64,000 nucleotides of DNA, taken from positions 124,001-188,000 of the forward strand of contig JANQRX010000012.1 of NCBI GenBank assembly GCA_028284325.1, read 5' to 3'. Below, in pieces: positions 10,153 to 18,994 of this stretch. How positions within the stretch are numbered: position 1 is the first letter of the stretch; the number at the start of each line of letters is the position of its first letter. The position numbers and the translations under genes are program-made. A model generated the notes under the pieces. That model did not search any database and had not been told where the DNA came from. It was given only the letters and a program-made list of their open reading frames with translations. This DNA comes from Bauldia sp. (GTDB lineage: Bacteria > Pseudomonadota > Alphaproteobacteria > Rhizobiales > Kaistiaceae).

Positions 10153-10973
10153 GCGACATCAAACCATCCGACCAGTCCGAGATGTGGGTCGCCCACGGCG
10201 CGCCGCAACGCGATCCCGAGTCGCTGGTCGTGGACGTCGATGGCTTCGAGGGGCCGCTCGACCTCCTGCTGGCGCTCGCGCGCGACCAGAAGGTCGATCT
10301 GACCCGCATCTCGATCCTGGCGCTGGCGGAACAGTATCTCGACTTCGTCGAAAACGTCCGTAACCGTCGGCTGGAACTTGCCGCCGACTGGCTGGTGATG
10401 GCCGCCTGGCTCGCCTACCTGAAGTCCCGCCTTCTCCTGCCGGATTCCAGCGAGGCCGATGAACCGACCGGCGAGGAGCTTGCCGCCGAACTGGCGTTTC
10501 GCCTGCGCCGGCTGGAAGCCATGCGTGAGGCGGCGGCGCAACTTGCCAACCGCGACCGCCTCGGTCGCGACGTGTTCGCGCGCGGTGCGCCGGAGCCGAT
10601 CGTGGTGCGCCGGCAGAACGTCTACGACGCCAAGCTGTACGACCTGTTGTCGGCCTACGCCGAACAACGGCAGCGCGCCGCGGTGTCGACGGTCCATGTG
10701 CGCGCCCGCAACGTCTGGTCGCTGGAGGACGCGCGTGAGGCGCTGATCCGTCTCGTGCCGAAGCTCGCCGACTGGGCGCCGATGGAAGACATCCTGGCGC
10801 CCTATCTGACGGACGGGGACATGCGCCGCAGCGTACGGGCAAGCGCGTTCGGGGCGAGCCTTGAACTCGCGCGGCAGGGGAGTGTCGAGTTGCGCCAGAC
10901 CGCGCCGCTGGAGGCGCTCTACATGCGCGGCCGTGTCCCCGACACAACGAAACCGGAGGTTTCCCATGGCTAA
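10149..10973 (+). CDS. scpA: Segregation and condensation protein A
   Basis: A 274-residue kleisin subunit of the SMC-ScpAB condensin that organises the chromosome. The N-terminal winged-helix region FEGPLDLLLALARDQKVDL and YLKSRLLLP are hallmark ScpA sequences; the C-terminal part that contacts SMC follows after residue 200. The ATG at 10149 overlaps the nagZ stop in an ATGA, and the gene end overlaps scpB by 8 bp, so nagZ-scpA-scpB form one translationally linked unit. Confidence 0.95.
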   Translation: MSDIKPSDQSEMWVAHGAPQRDPESLVVDVDGFEGPLDLLLALARDQKVDLTRISILALAEQYLDFVENVRNRRLELAADWLVMAAWLAYLKSRLLLPDSSEADEPTGEELAAELAFRLRRLEAMREAAAQLANRDRLGRDVFARGAPEPIVVRRQNVYDAKLYDLLSAYAEQRQRAAVSTVHVRARNVWSLEDAREALIRLVPKLADWAPMEDILAPYLTDGDMRRSVRASAFGASLELARQGSVELRQTAPLEALYMRGRVPDTTKPEVSHG

Positions 10974-11700
10974 GTCGCAAGCTGCGGTCACGATCGCCGT
11001 CGACAACGACTCGCCGGATCACCAGGTGGCGCAGAACCTGCGCATGGTCGAGGCGATGCTGTTCGCGGCCGCCGAACCGCTGACGCCGGAGGAGATCGCG
11101 GCGCGCCTGCCGGAGGGCGCCGACATCGAGGCCCTGCTTGAGACGCTGACGCGCGACTACGCGCCCCGCGGCGTCAACCTGGTTCTGGTGGCCGGCGGCT
11201 ACATGTTCCGCACCGCCGCCGACCTGTCGTTCCTCCTGAGCCGCGACGCGGTCACCCAGCGGCGCCTGTCGCGGGCGGCGCTCGAAACCCTGGCGATCAT
11301 CGCCTACCACCAGCCCGTCACCCGCGCGGACATCGAGGAAATCCGCGGCGTGGCGACCAGCAAGGGAACGCTCGACGTTCTCATGGAGGCCGGCTGGATC
11401 AGGATGCGCGGGCGTCGCCGGTCGCCGGGGCGTCCTGTGACCTACGGCACCACCGACGAGTTCCTGAGCCATTTCGGGCTCGCGTCGGTCGGCGACCTGC
11501 CGGGGCAGGAGGAACTCAAGGCGGCCGGCCTGCTCGACAGTCGCGTCCCCACCGACTTCGGCGTCCCGGTCCCCTCCGACGGTGCCGACCTGCGCGACGA
11601 CGAGGATCCGCTCGAGGATGGCGACTCAGGCGACGACTCCGGGGCCGTCGATCTTCAACCCGGCCTAGAGACCGTGGATGAGCCGCAGGACAAGGCCTGA
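10966..11700 (+). CDS. scpB: Segregation and condensation protein B
   Basis: A 244-residue partner of ScpA with tandem winged-helix domains (MVEAMLFAAAEPLTPEEIA; ALETLAIIAYHQPVTRADIE; GRRRSPGRPVTYGTTDEFL). It binds the kleisin linker of ScpA as a dimer. ATG at 10966 follows an ACCGGAGG ribosome site about 6 nt upstream, inside the end of scpA. The C-terminal 40 residues are acidic and Asp-rich, an unstructured tail typical of many alphaproteobacterial members. A 93 bp gap separates it from tatA. Confidence 0.94.
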   Translation: MAKSQAAVTIAVDNDSPDHQVAQNLRMVEAMLFAAAEPLTPEEIAARLPEGADIEALLETLTRDYAPRGVNLVLVAGGYMFRTAADLSFLLSRDAVTQRRLSRAALETLAIIAYHQPVTRADIEEIRGVATSKGTLDVLMEAGWIRMRGRRRSPGRPVTYGTTDEFLSHFGLASVGDLPGQEELKAAGLLDSRVPTDFGVPVPSDGADLRDDEDPLEDGDSGDDSGAVDLQPGLETVDEPQDKA

Positions 11701-11793
11701 AAACGCGGTTTGCCAACGGCCCCATTAGGGCCTACATCTTCAGGGACATAGGGTCGATCTACGGTGTCGACCGACCTCAGGTGGAGATGATCA

Positions 11794-11994
11794 ATGGGTT
11801 CGCTGAGTATCTGGCACTGGCTCGTCGTTATTCTTGTGGTCGTGCTTCTGTTCGGCCGCGGCAAGATTTCCGATCTCATGGGCGATGTCGCCAAGGGAAT
11901 CAACAGCTTCAAGCGGGGGCTGGCCGACGACGAAGACGAGAAGACTGCCGCCAAGCCGATCGAGACCAAGACGGCCGAAAAAGAGCCCAGCTAG
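11794..11994 (+). CDS. tatA: Sec-independent translocase protein TatA
   Basis: A 66-residue single-span membrane protein forming the pore-like oligomer of the twin-arginine translocon. It has a short N-terminal transmembrane helix ([17 protein letters not shown]), the FGRGKI hinge, and an amphipathic helix followed by a charged tail. A GTGGAGA ribosome site lies 8 nt upstream of the ATG. It is first of tatA-tatB-tatC, the normal order. Confidence 0.94.
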   Translation: MGSLSIWHWLVVILVVVLLFGRGKISDLMGDVAKGINSFKRGLADDEDEKTAAKPIETKTAEKEPS

Positions 11995-12043
11995 TAGCTT
12001 TCTAGCGGCTGCGGAGCGTCGCGGCCGCTGAGGTCGGCGTATC

Positions 12044-12460
12044 ATGTTGGACATCGGCTGGACCGAAATCATGCTCATTGCGGGCGTCGCCGTGCTGGTG
12101 ATCAGCCCCAAGGATCTGCCGCGCGCCATGCGCACGGTCGGCAACTGGGTCGGCCAGATGCGGCGGATGGCGACCGGATTCCGGCGCCAGCTCGATGACG
12201 CCATTCGCGAGACCGAGCTCGATGAGGTCCGCAAGGGTGTTGAGGACATCAAGAGCATCGATCCCCTGGGGTCGGCCCGGAAGAGCCTGACCGATCTCGA
12301 CACCGATCTGCGCAAGGAAATGGACAGCACCGGCAAGGCCCTGAAGGACGCGACCAAGGTCACCGGCAGCGGGATGGCGACGAGCGCCGCGGTGGAATCG
12401 TCGGGGGAGGCGGCCGCCGAGGCGGTGCCCGCCGTTGAAGACGGCTCGAAGACGGCATGA
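12044..12460 (+). CDS. tatB: Sec-independent translocase protein TatB
   Basis: A 138-residue protein that with TatC forms the receptor for twin-arginine signal peptides. The N-terminus [19 protein letters not shown] is the TatB-type transmembrane segment with the conserved Glu near residue 8; a longer amphipathic helix than in TatA follows, then an Ala/Glu-rich tail. Its stop overlaps the tatC ATG by 4 bp. Confidence 0.93.
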   Translation: MLDIGWTEIMLIAGVAVLVISPKDLPRAMRTVGNWVGQMRRMATGFRRQLDDAIRETELDEVRKGVEDIKSIDPLGSARKSLTDLDTDLRKEMDSTGKALKDATKVTGSGMATSAAVESSGEAAAEAVPAVEDGSKTA

Positions 12461-13320
12461 GCGATCTCGACGTCAAGGACGAGAGCAAGGACGAGGCGCC
12501 GGCCGAGGAGGCGCCCGACAACGAGCCGCAGGACGAGGTCGAGAAGTCCCGCGCCCCGATCATCGAACACCTGATCGAGTTGCGGACGCGGCTTCTGCGC
12601 GCCTTCATCGCCATCGCCATCGCGTTCGTGGTGTGCTTCTACTTCGCGAGCAACATCTACAACATCCTCATCGTCCCGCTGACTTGGGCGTCCGGTGATC
12701 CGGAAAGCGTGCGCCTGATCTTCACGGCGCCGCAGGAGTTCTTCATCACCCAGATCAAGCTCGCCTTCTTCGGCGCGCTGTTCGTCGCCTTCCCGGTCAT
12801 CGCGATCCAGATCTACAAGTTCGTCGCGCCCGGCCTCTATTCCCACGAGCGCCACGCCTTTCTGCCCTATCTGATCGCCACGCCGCTCCTGTTCATTCTC
12901 GGCGCCCTGGTGGTCTATTTCGGGCTGGCGCCGCTCGCCTTGCGCTTCTTCCTGTCGTTCGAGCAATCGAGCGCCGAGGGGCTGGCGACCATCGAACTCC
13001 TGCCCAAGGTGAACGAGTATCTGAGCCTCATCATGGCGCTGATTCTCGCCTTCGGCGTCGTGTTCCAGCTTCCCGTCGTGCTCACCCTGCTGGGCCGCAT
13101 CGGGGTCATCACGTCGGACTTTCTGCGCCGCCAGCGCCGCTACGCGATCGTGCTCGCCTTCGTTGCCGCGGCCATCCTGACGCCCCCCGATATCATCAGC
13201 CAGTTCGGTCTTGCCCTGCCGACCATCCTCCTCTACGAAGCGTCGATCCTTTCCGTCAGATACGTGGAACGGAAGCGCGCCGAGCGCGAGATGGCGGCGG
13301 AAGCGGGCGAGACCGCCTGA
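12457..13320 (+). CDS. tatC: Sec-independent translocase protein TatC
   Basis: A 287-residue polytopic membrane protein with six predicted helices, the core receptor of the Tat system. The conserved [14 protein letters not shown] start of the membrane domain is at about residue 30, after a 25-residue acidic leader, and FYKFVAPGL-type ([14 protein letters not shown]) sequence appears in the first periplasmic region. The last part ([21 protein letters not shown]) is the TatC C-terminal signature. It is translationally coupled to tatB; serS starts 37 bp downstream. Confidence 0.95.
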   Translation: MSDLDVKDESKDEAPAEEAPDNEPQDEVEKSRAPIIEHLIELRTRLLRAFIAIAIAFVVCFYFASNIYNILIVPLTWASGDPESVRLIFTAPQEFFITQIKLAFFGALFVAFPVIAIQIYKFVAPGLYSHERHAFLPYLIATPLLFILGALVVYFGLAPLALRFFLSFEQSSAEGLATIELLPKVNEYLSLIMALILAFGVVFQLPVVLTLLGRIGVITSDFLRRQRRYAIVLAFVAAAILTPPDIISQFGLALPTILLYEASILSVRYVERKRAEREMAAEAGETA

Positions 13321-13357
13321 CCAATCGCCTCCGTTTCCGTTTTCGAGGCCGGGGCGC

Positions 13358-14632
13358 ATGCACGACATCAAGTGGATTCGCGACAACGCCGATGCCTTCG
13401 ACACGGCCATGCAGGCCCGTGGCGTGGGCCCGTGCGCGGCGAAGCTGATCGACATCGACGAACGCCGCCGGGCGAACATCAAGAGCACCGAGGAAATCCA
13501 GGCGCAAAGCAATGCGTCGGCCAAGCTGATCGGTCAGGCCAAGGCGAACCGCGACGAGGTGCGCGCCCGGGAGCTTCTCGCTGAGGTGTCCGAGCTCAAG
13601 GCCGCCCGTCAGGAGGCCGAGGAGACCGGCCGGAAGCTCGAGGACGAGTTGCGCGGAGCGCTGGAAATCCTGCCAAACCGGCCCCTGGACGACGTGCCGA
13701 TCGGGCCGGACGAGGACGCCAACGTCTTCAGGCACGACTGGGGCGACAAGCCGAAGATCGACGCGCCGAAGGAGCACTTCGACATCGGCGAGGCGCTGGG
13801 CGGCATGGATTTCGAAACCGCCGCGAAGATTGCGGGTTCGCGTTTCGTGGTGCTGAGCGGCGAACTGGCGCGTATGGAGCGTGCGCTCGGCCAGTTCATG
13901 CTCGATCTGCATACCCGCGAGCACGGCTACCTCGAGGTCCAGCCGCCGCTCATCGTGCGGGACCACACGGCCTACGGCACCGGCCAGTTGCCCAAGGCGG
14001 CCGAGGACATGTTCGCCGCCGGCGACGACCGGTGGCTGATCCCGACGGCCGAAGTGCCGCTCACCAATCTTGTCCGCGAGGATATCGTCGAGCGTGAGAA
14101 ACTGCCGCTGCGGTTCACCGCGTTGACCCCCTGCTTCCGCTCGGAGGCCGGCGCTGCCGGTCGCGACACCCGCGGCATGTTGCGGCACCACCAGTTCGAC
14201 AAGGTCGAGCTGGTCTCGATCACCACGCCCGATCAGTCAGCCGCCGAGCACGAGCGAATGCTGGGCTGCGCCGAGGAGGTGATGAAGCGCCTCGGACTGC
14301 ACTACCGGGTGATGGTGCTCTCCAGCGGCGACATGGGGTTCTCCGCCCGCAAGACCTACGACATCGAGGTGTGGCTGCCGGGGCAGGACACCTACCGCGA
14401 AATCTCGTCGTGCTCGGTTTGCGACGACTTCCAGGCCCGGCGCATGAACGCGCGCTTCCGGCCCGAGGGCGGGAAGGGGACCGCATACCTCCACACCCTC
14501 AACGGCTCCGGCGTCGCCGTGGGGCGGGCGCTGATCGCCGTCATCGAGAACTACCAGAACGCCGACGGGTCGATTGCGGTGCCGGAGGTGCTGCGCCCCT
14601 ACATGGGCGGCGTGGAGGTCGTGGGTCGCTGA
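13358..14632 (+). CDS. serS: Seryl-tRNA synthetase
   Basis: A 424-residue class II synthetase that charges tRNA-Ser and tRNA-Sec. Residues 1-110 form the antiparallel coiled-coil arm; the catalytic domain shows motif 2 ([17 protein letters not shown]) and motif 3 ([19 protein letters not shown]). ATG at 13358 begins the standard [10 protein letters not shown]; the frame is open further upstream inside tatC. The final base of its TGA stop is the first base of the surE ATG. Confidence 0.95.
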   Translation: MHDIKWIRDNADAFDTAMQARGVGPCAAKLIDIDERRRANIKSTEEIQAQSNASAKLIGQAKANRDEVRARELLAEVSELKAARQEAEETGRKLEDELRGALEILPNRPLDDVPIGPDEDANVFRHDWGDKPKIDAPKEHFDIGEALGGMDFETAAKIAGSRFVVLSGELARMERALGQFMLDLHTREHGYLEVQPPLIVRDHTAYGTGQLPKAAEDMFAAGDDRWLIPTAEVPLTNLVREDIVEREKLPLRFTALTPCFRSEAGAAGRDTRGMLRHHQFDKVELVSITTPDQSAAEHERMLGCAEEVMKRLGLHYRVMVLSSGDMGFSARKTYDIEVWLPGQDTYREISSCSVCDDFQARRMNARFRPEGGKGTAYLHTLNGSGVAVGRALIAVIENYQNADGSIAVPEVLRPYMGGVEVVGR

Positions 14633-15408
14633 TGCGTATTCTGGTCACCAATGACGATGGCATTCACGGGCCCGGCCTGGAGGTTCTGGAACGGATCGCC
14701 GCCGAACTCAGCGACGATGTCTGGGTGGTGGCGCCCGAGACCGACCAGAGCGGCCTCGCGCACTCGCTGTCGCTCAGCAATCCGTTGCGCCTGCGCCAGA
14801 TCTCGGATCAGAGTTTCGCCGTCAGCGGCACGCCCACCGATTGCGTCATCATGGCGATGCGCAAGCTCCTGGATCGTCCTGCCGATCTGGTGCTGTCCGG
14901 GGTCAATGCCGGTGGCAATTTCGCCGACGATATCACCTATTCCGGAACCGTCGCCGGCGCGATCGAGGGTACGCTGCTCGGCATCCCGTCCGTCGCGCTG
15001 AGCCAGGCGTATCGCTACGACGAGGGCGCGCGTTTCCACTGGGAGACAGCAGAGAAATTCGCGCCGGCCATCGTCCGCTCGCTGGTCGGCCACGGCTTCC
15101 CGCGCGGCGTGCTCTACAACGTCAACTTCCCCCACGCGCCGCCGGAGGATGTCGCCGGAACGCGGGTCACCACGCAGGGCGCGCAAACCCACCGGCTCCA
15201 CATCGACGAGCGACGGGACGGTCGCGGCGCACCCTATTACTGGATCGCCTACCAGCACGCCGAAGCGCTGACCAATCCCGGCACCGACGTCGAGGCGCTG
15301 ATCGTCGACCGGATGATCTCGGTGACGCCGCTTCGCCTCGACCTGACCGCCCGCGATCTCACCGACGGGCTCGCCGACCATTTCCGCCGGGCGGCGTCCG
15401 ATGGCTGA
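14632..15408 (+). CDS. surE: 5'/3'-nucleotidase SurE
   Basis: A 258-residue metal-dependent nucleotidase. The N-terminal [16 protein letters not shown] holds the catalytic Asp-Asp pair (D8-D9), with SGTPTDCV and [20 protein letters not shown] in the active-site region. It starts on the last base of the serS stop (TGATG) and overlaps pcm by 8 bp, so serS-surE-pcm is one coupled unit; surE-pcm linkage is widespread and tied to stationary-phase survival. Confidence 0.95.
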   Translation: MRILVTNDDGIHGPGLEVLERIAAELSDDVWVVAPETDQSGLAHSLSLSNPLRLRQISDQSFAVSGTPTDCVIMAMRKLLDRPADLVLSGVNAGGNFADDITYSGTVAGAIEGTLLGIPSVALSQAYRYDEGARFHWETAEKFAPAIVRSLVGHGFPRGVLYNVNFPHAPPEDVAGTRVTTQGAQTHRLHIDERRDGRGAPYYWIAYQHAEALTNPGTDVEALIVDRMISVTPLRLDLTARDLTDGLADHFRRAASDG

Positions 15409-16057
15409 CGAGGACGACCGGCGCCGCGTCCGGATTGCGGACCTCCTCCTGCGGCTCCGTCAGGTCGGTGTCACCGACCGGCGCGTCGTATCGGCGATCG
15501 AGGCCGTGCCGCGCGACCTGTTCGTGAGGGCCGAACACCAGGACACCGCCTACGCGGAACGTGCCCTGCCGATCGATTGCGGCCAGACGATCAGCGCGCC
15601 GGTGGTGGTCGGCATGATGACGGCCGCGCTCGACGTGTCCGATCGCGACAAGGTCCTGGAGATCGGCACCGGCTCCGGCTACCAGACGGCGATCCTCGCC
15701 AAGCTCGCCCGCCGCGTCTACACGATCGACCGTTTCCGCACGCTCGTGAAGACGGCGGAGGCGCGCTTCGAGACCCTGCGCCTGACCAACATCACGACCA
15801 TGGTGGCGGACGGCGCGGAGGGTTGGCCTGCGCAGGCGCCGTTCGACCGGATCATCATCACTGCCGCCGACGAGGCGATCCCGGAGGCCCTGAGCGAGCA
15901 GGTGCGCGTCGGCGGCGTGATCGTCGCACCGGTCGGCCCGGTCGGTGGTGTCCAGCGACTGGTGCGGCTTGAGCGGACGGAGGAAGGGATGGACGAGACG
16001 TTTCTGGCCGACGTTCGGTTCGTGCCGCTCATCCGCGGCGTTGCCGAGCATCTCTGA
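15401..16057 (+). CDS. pcm: Protein-L-isoaspartate O-methyltransferase
   Basis: A 218-residue enzyme that repairs age-damaged proteins by methylating L-isoaspartyl residues. The S-adenosylmethionine motif I is [18 protein letters not shown], preceded by [18 protein letters not shown], the family's substrate-site signature. The ATG lies inside the end of surE. The following lipoprotein gene starts 80 bp downstream. Confidence 0.93.
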   Translation: MADEDDRRRVRIADLLLRLRQVGVTDRRVVSAIEAVPRDLFVRAEHQDTAYAERALPIDCGQTISAPVVVGMMTAALDVSDRDKVLEIGTGSGYQTAILAKLARRVYTIDRFRTLVKTAEARFETLRLTNITTMVADGAEGWPAQAPFDRIIITAADEAIPEALSEQVRVGGVIVAPVGPVGGVQRLVRLERTEEGMDETFLADVRFVPLIRGVAEHL

Positions 16058-16137
16058 CGGCTTCATGCCTTAAGCGTTTATCAACGTTACCGGCGTTTAA
16101 TCCCCGCAGTTCGTAAGAGTTCTGCGTGGGTAGAGTC

Positions 16138-17505
16138 ATGCGTTTGCAAACACGCCGGTCGCGCCTCGGCCGCTTCGGTCCCCTTGGTTTCGTCGTCGTT
16201 CTCGCCGGTCTCAGCGCCGCGTGCAGCGATTCCCTGAGGTTGAAGCAGCCGCTTTTCACCGGCTCGACGCCGAACCAGAAAGCCATCATCGAGCAGCAGG
16301 GCGAGGCCGGGTTCCAGCCCATGCCGCCGCCGATCGCCGCCTCGGCCGCTCCGGTGGAGCGCGCGCCCTTGCCGGCGCCGACGCAGCTTGCCAGCAATCA
16401 GTCGTCGGCCGCCCCGGTCACCGGCCCGTTTGCCTGGACCGCCGTCGGCGGACGTGTGATCACCGTCGCCGCAGGGGAGAGCGTCAACGATCTCTCGGTG
16501 AAGTACGGTGTTCCCGCCGCGCAGATTCTGAGCGCCAACCAACTCTCGTCACCGGCGCAGGTGACGACCGGCCGCGTGATCGTCATTCCGCGCCGCGTCG
16601 CCATCACGCCCGAGACCGTGCGCCGCGACACCACGCCGGCACCCGCGCCGGCCGCGGCGAAGCCGATTCAGACCGCCGCGGTTGCCGCGCCCCAGCCTCG
16701 GCCCCAGCAGCCGGCGCCGCAGCAGGCCGCGCCCGCCGTGGCCGGCAGCGACGGCATCTACGTGGTGAAGGCCGGCGATACGCTCTACAGCATTGCCCGC
16801 CGTCATGGCGCCAACGTCACGCAACTCGCCGCGCTCAACAATCTTGAATCCGCGGCCCACATCCGGATCGGGCAGCGCCTGCGCGTCGACGGTTCCGCCG
16901 CGCCGAGCGCTGCGACGTCCGCCTTTGCCACCGCGAAGCCGGTGCCGGCGACCCTCCACAAGGCCTCGACGGGGCCGACGCCGGCGCCGCAGCCGGTGAA
17001 GACCGCCCCGGTCGTGGCCGCGCCGGCCAAGCTGCCGGCAGCACCCGCCATTCCCGTCGAAACCGCGCCCCAGACGACAACCGTCGCCGCCATCGACTCG
17101 GCCGCCGATCCGGCCTCCGTCGACGGCACGTCGTTCCGCTGGCCGGTGCGCGGCCGCATCATCTCGGGCTTCGGCGCCAAGGCCGGCGGCGAACGCAATG
17201 ACGGCATCAATCTCGCCGTTCCCGAGGGCACCTCCGTGAAGGCCACCGAAGCGGGCACCGTCATCTACGCCGGCAACGAGCTCGAGGGTTACGGTGAACT
17301 CATCCTGATCCGGCACGCCGATGGGTGGGTCTCCGCCTACGCCCACAACAAGGAGATCAAGGTCAACCGAGGCGACAAGGTCCGCCGCGGACAGACTGTC
17401 GCCCTTGCCGGTCGCACCGGATCGGTGACCACGCCGCAGGTGCACTTCGAGCTCCGGCGCGGCGCCAAGCCGGTGAATCCGCTGGATCACCTGACCGGCG
17501 CGTAA
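16138..17505 (+). CDS. NlpD-like lipoprotein: two LysM domains and a degenerate M23 domain
   Basis: A 455-residue predicted outer-membrane lipoprotein with a lipobox LSAAC near residue 25. Two LysM peptidoglycan-binding modules follow (VITVAAGESVNDLSVKYG and YVVKAGDTLYSIARRHG), separated by Pro/Ala/Gln linkers, then a C-terminal LytM/M23 domain. In that domain the usual HxGxD-type zinc ligands are replaced (NDGINLAV), although the later His residues in YAHN and VHFELR remain, so peptidase activity is unlikely. This fits NlpD/EnvC-type amidase activators used in daughter-cell separation. ATG at 16138 is preferred to an in-frame GTG at 16126 because it gives a cleaner signal peptide. Confidence 0.88.
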   Translation: MRLQTRRSRLGRFGPLGFVVVLAGLSAACSDSLRLKQPLFTGSTPNQKAIIEQQGEAGFQPMPPPIAASAAPVERAPLPAPTQLASNQSSAAPVTGPFAWTAVGGRVITVAAGESVNDLSVKYGVPAAQILSANQLSSPAQVTTGRVIVIPRRVAITPETVRRDTTPAPAPAAAKPIQTAAVAAPQPRPQQPAPQQAAPAVAGSDGIYVVKAGDTLYSIARRHGANVTQLAALNNLESAAHIRIGQRLRVDGSAAPSAATSAFATAKPVPATLHKASTGPTPAPQPVKTAPVVAAPAKLPAAPAIPVETAPQTTTVAAIDSAADPASVDGTSFRWPVRGRIISGFGAKAGGERNDGINLAVPEGTSVKATEAGTVIYAGNELEGYGELILIRHADGWVSAYAHNKEIKVNRGDKVRRGQTVALAGRTGSVTTPQVHFELRRGAKPVNPLDHLTGA

Positions 17506-17519
17506 ACGAGACAACCGGA

Positions 17520-17557
17520 TTGATCAGATCCTGACCTCTTCAACGGTATCTGATCAA
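17520..17557. terminator. Inverted repeat between convergent genes (possible bidirectional terminator)
   Basis: TTGATCAGAT at 17520-17529 is repeated inverted as ATCTGATCAA at 17548-17557, with an 18 nt loop. It spans the stop codon of the DUF815 gene and lies 15 bp past the stop of the NlpD-like gene. There is no clear T tract on either strand, so terminator function is inference from position. Confidence 0.4.
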
Positions 17558-18447
17558 GCAGGTCTGGCGGGGTGGCTTTCCGCATCCAGGACGACCCCAA
17601 GCCGCCCCGCCAGATCCTGAATAAACTGCCAGGCCACCCGGCCCGAACGCGCACCGCGCGTCACCGACCACTCCAGAGCTTCGGCCCGCAGAACGTCGTC
17701 GGCGACCTCCAGCCGGAAATGGCGCGCATAGCCGTGCACCATGGCGAGGTAGTCGTCCTGGCTGCAGTTGTGGAAACCAAGCCACAGGCCGAAACGGTCG
17801 GACAGCGACACCTTCTCCTCGACCGCCTCGGCGGGATTGATGGCCGTTGAGCGCTCGTTCTCCATCATGTCGCGTGGCAGGAGATGGCGGCGGTTGGACG
17901 TGGCGTAGAAGACGACATTGGCCGGCCGGCCCTCGATGCCGCCTTCCAATGCGGCCTTGAGTGACTTGTAGGAGGTGTCGTCGCCGTCGAAGGACAGGTC
18001 GTCGCAGAACAGGATGAAGCGTGACGGCTCGCCCGCGACCCGCTCCATGAGCTGGGGCAGGGTTTCGATGTCCTCGCGGTGGATCTCCACCAGCTTGATC
18101 GCGGCGGCCGCCTGCTGGTTGGCGGCGTGGTGGACGGCCTTGACCAGCGAGCTCTTGCCCATCCCGCGGGCACCCCAGAGGAGCACGTTATTTGCCGGCA
18201 AACCTTCGGCAAAGCGGCGGGTGTTCTCGAGCAGGATGTCGCGCAGCCGGTCGATCCCCTTGAGGAGATCGATCTCGACCCGGTTGACGTGCTCGACGGG
18301 CTTGAACGCGAGCTGATCGGGCATCCAGACGAAGGCATCGGCGGCGTCGAAATCGGGCGGCTTGGCGGCGGCCGGCGCGAGCCGCCCCACGAGGTCGACC
18401 AGCTTTCGCAGCTGCTCGGCAACGGCCGAGAAGTCGTTGTTCGTCAC
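17554..18447 (-). CDS. DUF815-family AAA ATPase
   Basis: A 297-residue P-loop ATPase of the DUF815 family. The Walker A motif is GARGMGKSSLVKA near residue 90 and Walker B is RFILFCDDLSFD; FYATSNRRHLLPRDMM is the sensor-1/finger region typical of the family. The start is a GTG at 18447 (VTNNDFSAVA), giving the usual length; the open frame continues upstream antisense to yajC without conservation. DUF815 proteins are widespread in alphaproteobacteria but lack a defined function. It is convergent with the NlpD-like gene and divergent from yajC. Confidence 0.88.
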   Translation of the reverse strand: MTNNDFSAVAEQLRKLVDLVGRLAPAAAKPPDFDAADAFVWMPDQLAFKPVEHVNRVEIDLLKGIDRLRDILLENTRRFAEGLPANNVLLWGARGMGKSSLVKAVHHAANQQAAAAIKLVEIHREDIETLPQLMERVAGEPSRFILFCDDLSFDGDDTSYKSLKAALEGGIEGRPANVVFYATSNRRHLLPRDMMENERSTAINPAEAVEEKVSLSDRFGLWLGFHNCSQDDYLAMVHGYARHFRLEVADDVLRAEALEWSVTRGARSGRVAWQFIQDLAGRLGVVLDAESHPARPA

Positions 18448-18627
18448 GTCGGATTCCGTCTCCCGGCGCCTGATCCCTTTCGGGGGTAGCATGGGCGGCC
18501 GGGGAGCGCCACGACGGCGCTTCCGGGCGCCACGGTGCGGCCCTATATGCGTTGCAATGCTTCGGGGCGTCGTTATAGTCCGCGCCGATTTCTGCCGCCG
18601 CGCGCGGGCACCATTGGAGCACCACGT

Positions 18628-18966
18628 ATGCTGATTACCGAGGCTTACGCCCAGACCGGCGGCGCTGCTGGGGGATCGGGCATTTTGCTGCAGTTCCTCC
18701 CGATCATACTGATTTTCGTGATCATGTATTTCCTCATCCTGCGTCCCCAGCGTCAGAGGGCCAAGCAGCACCAGGAGATGATCGCCAATCTGCGCCGCGG
18801 CGATACCGTGGTCACGAACGGCGGATTGATCGCCAAGGTCTCGAAGGTGGAGGAAAACGAGCTTCAGCTCGAGATCGCCGAAGGGGTGAGGATCAAGGTC
18901 GTGCGGAGCATGCTGACGCAGGTGCGCGCCAAGGGCGAGCCCGCCAAGGATCCGGAAAAGACGTGA
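18628..18966 (+). CDS. yajC: Preprotein translocase subunit YajC
   Basis: A 112-residue protein with one transmembrane helix (LLQFLPIILIFVIMYFLILRP) and the conserved RPQRQRAKQHQEM and GDTVVTNGGLIAKV stretches of YajC, the accessory subunit of SecDF. It starts the yajC-secD-secF operon; secD begins 28 bp after its stop. A 180 bp promoter-bearing gap separates it from the divergent DUF815 gene. Confidence 0.95.
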   Translation: MLITEAYAQTGGAAGGSGILLQFLPIILIFVIMYFLILRPQRQRAKQHQEMIANLRRGDTVVTNGGLIAKVSKVEENELQLEIAEGVRIKVVRSMLTQVRAKGEPAKDPEKT

Positions 18967-18994
18967 TCGCCACGGACGAGGTCGGATAGCCCGG

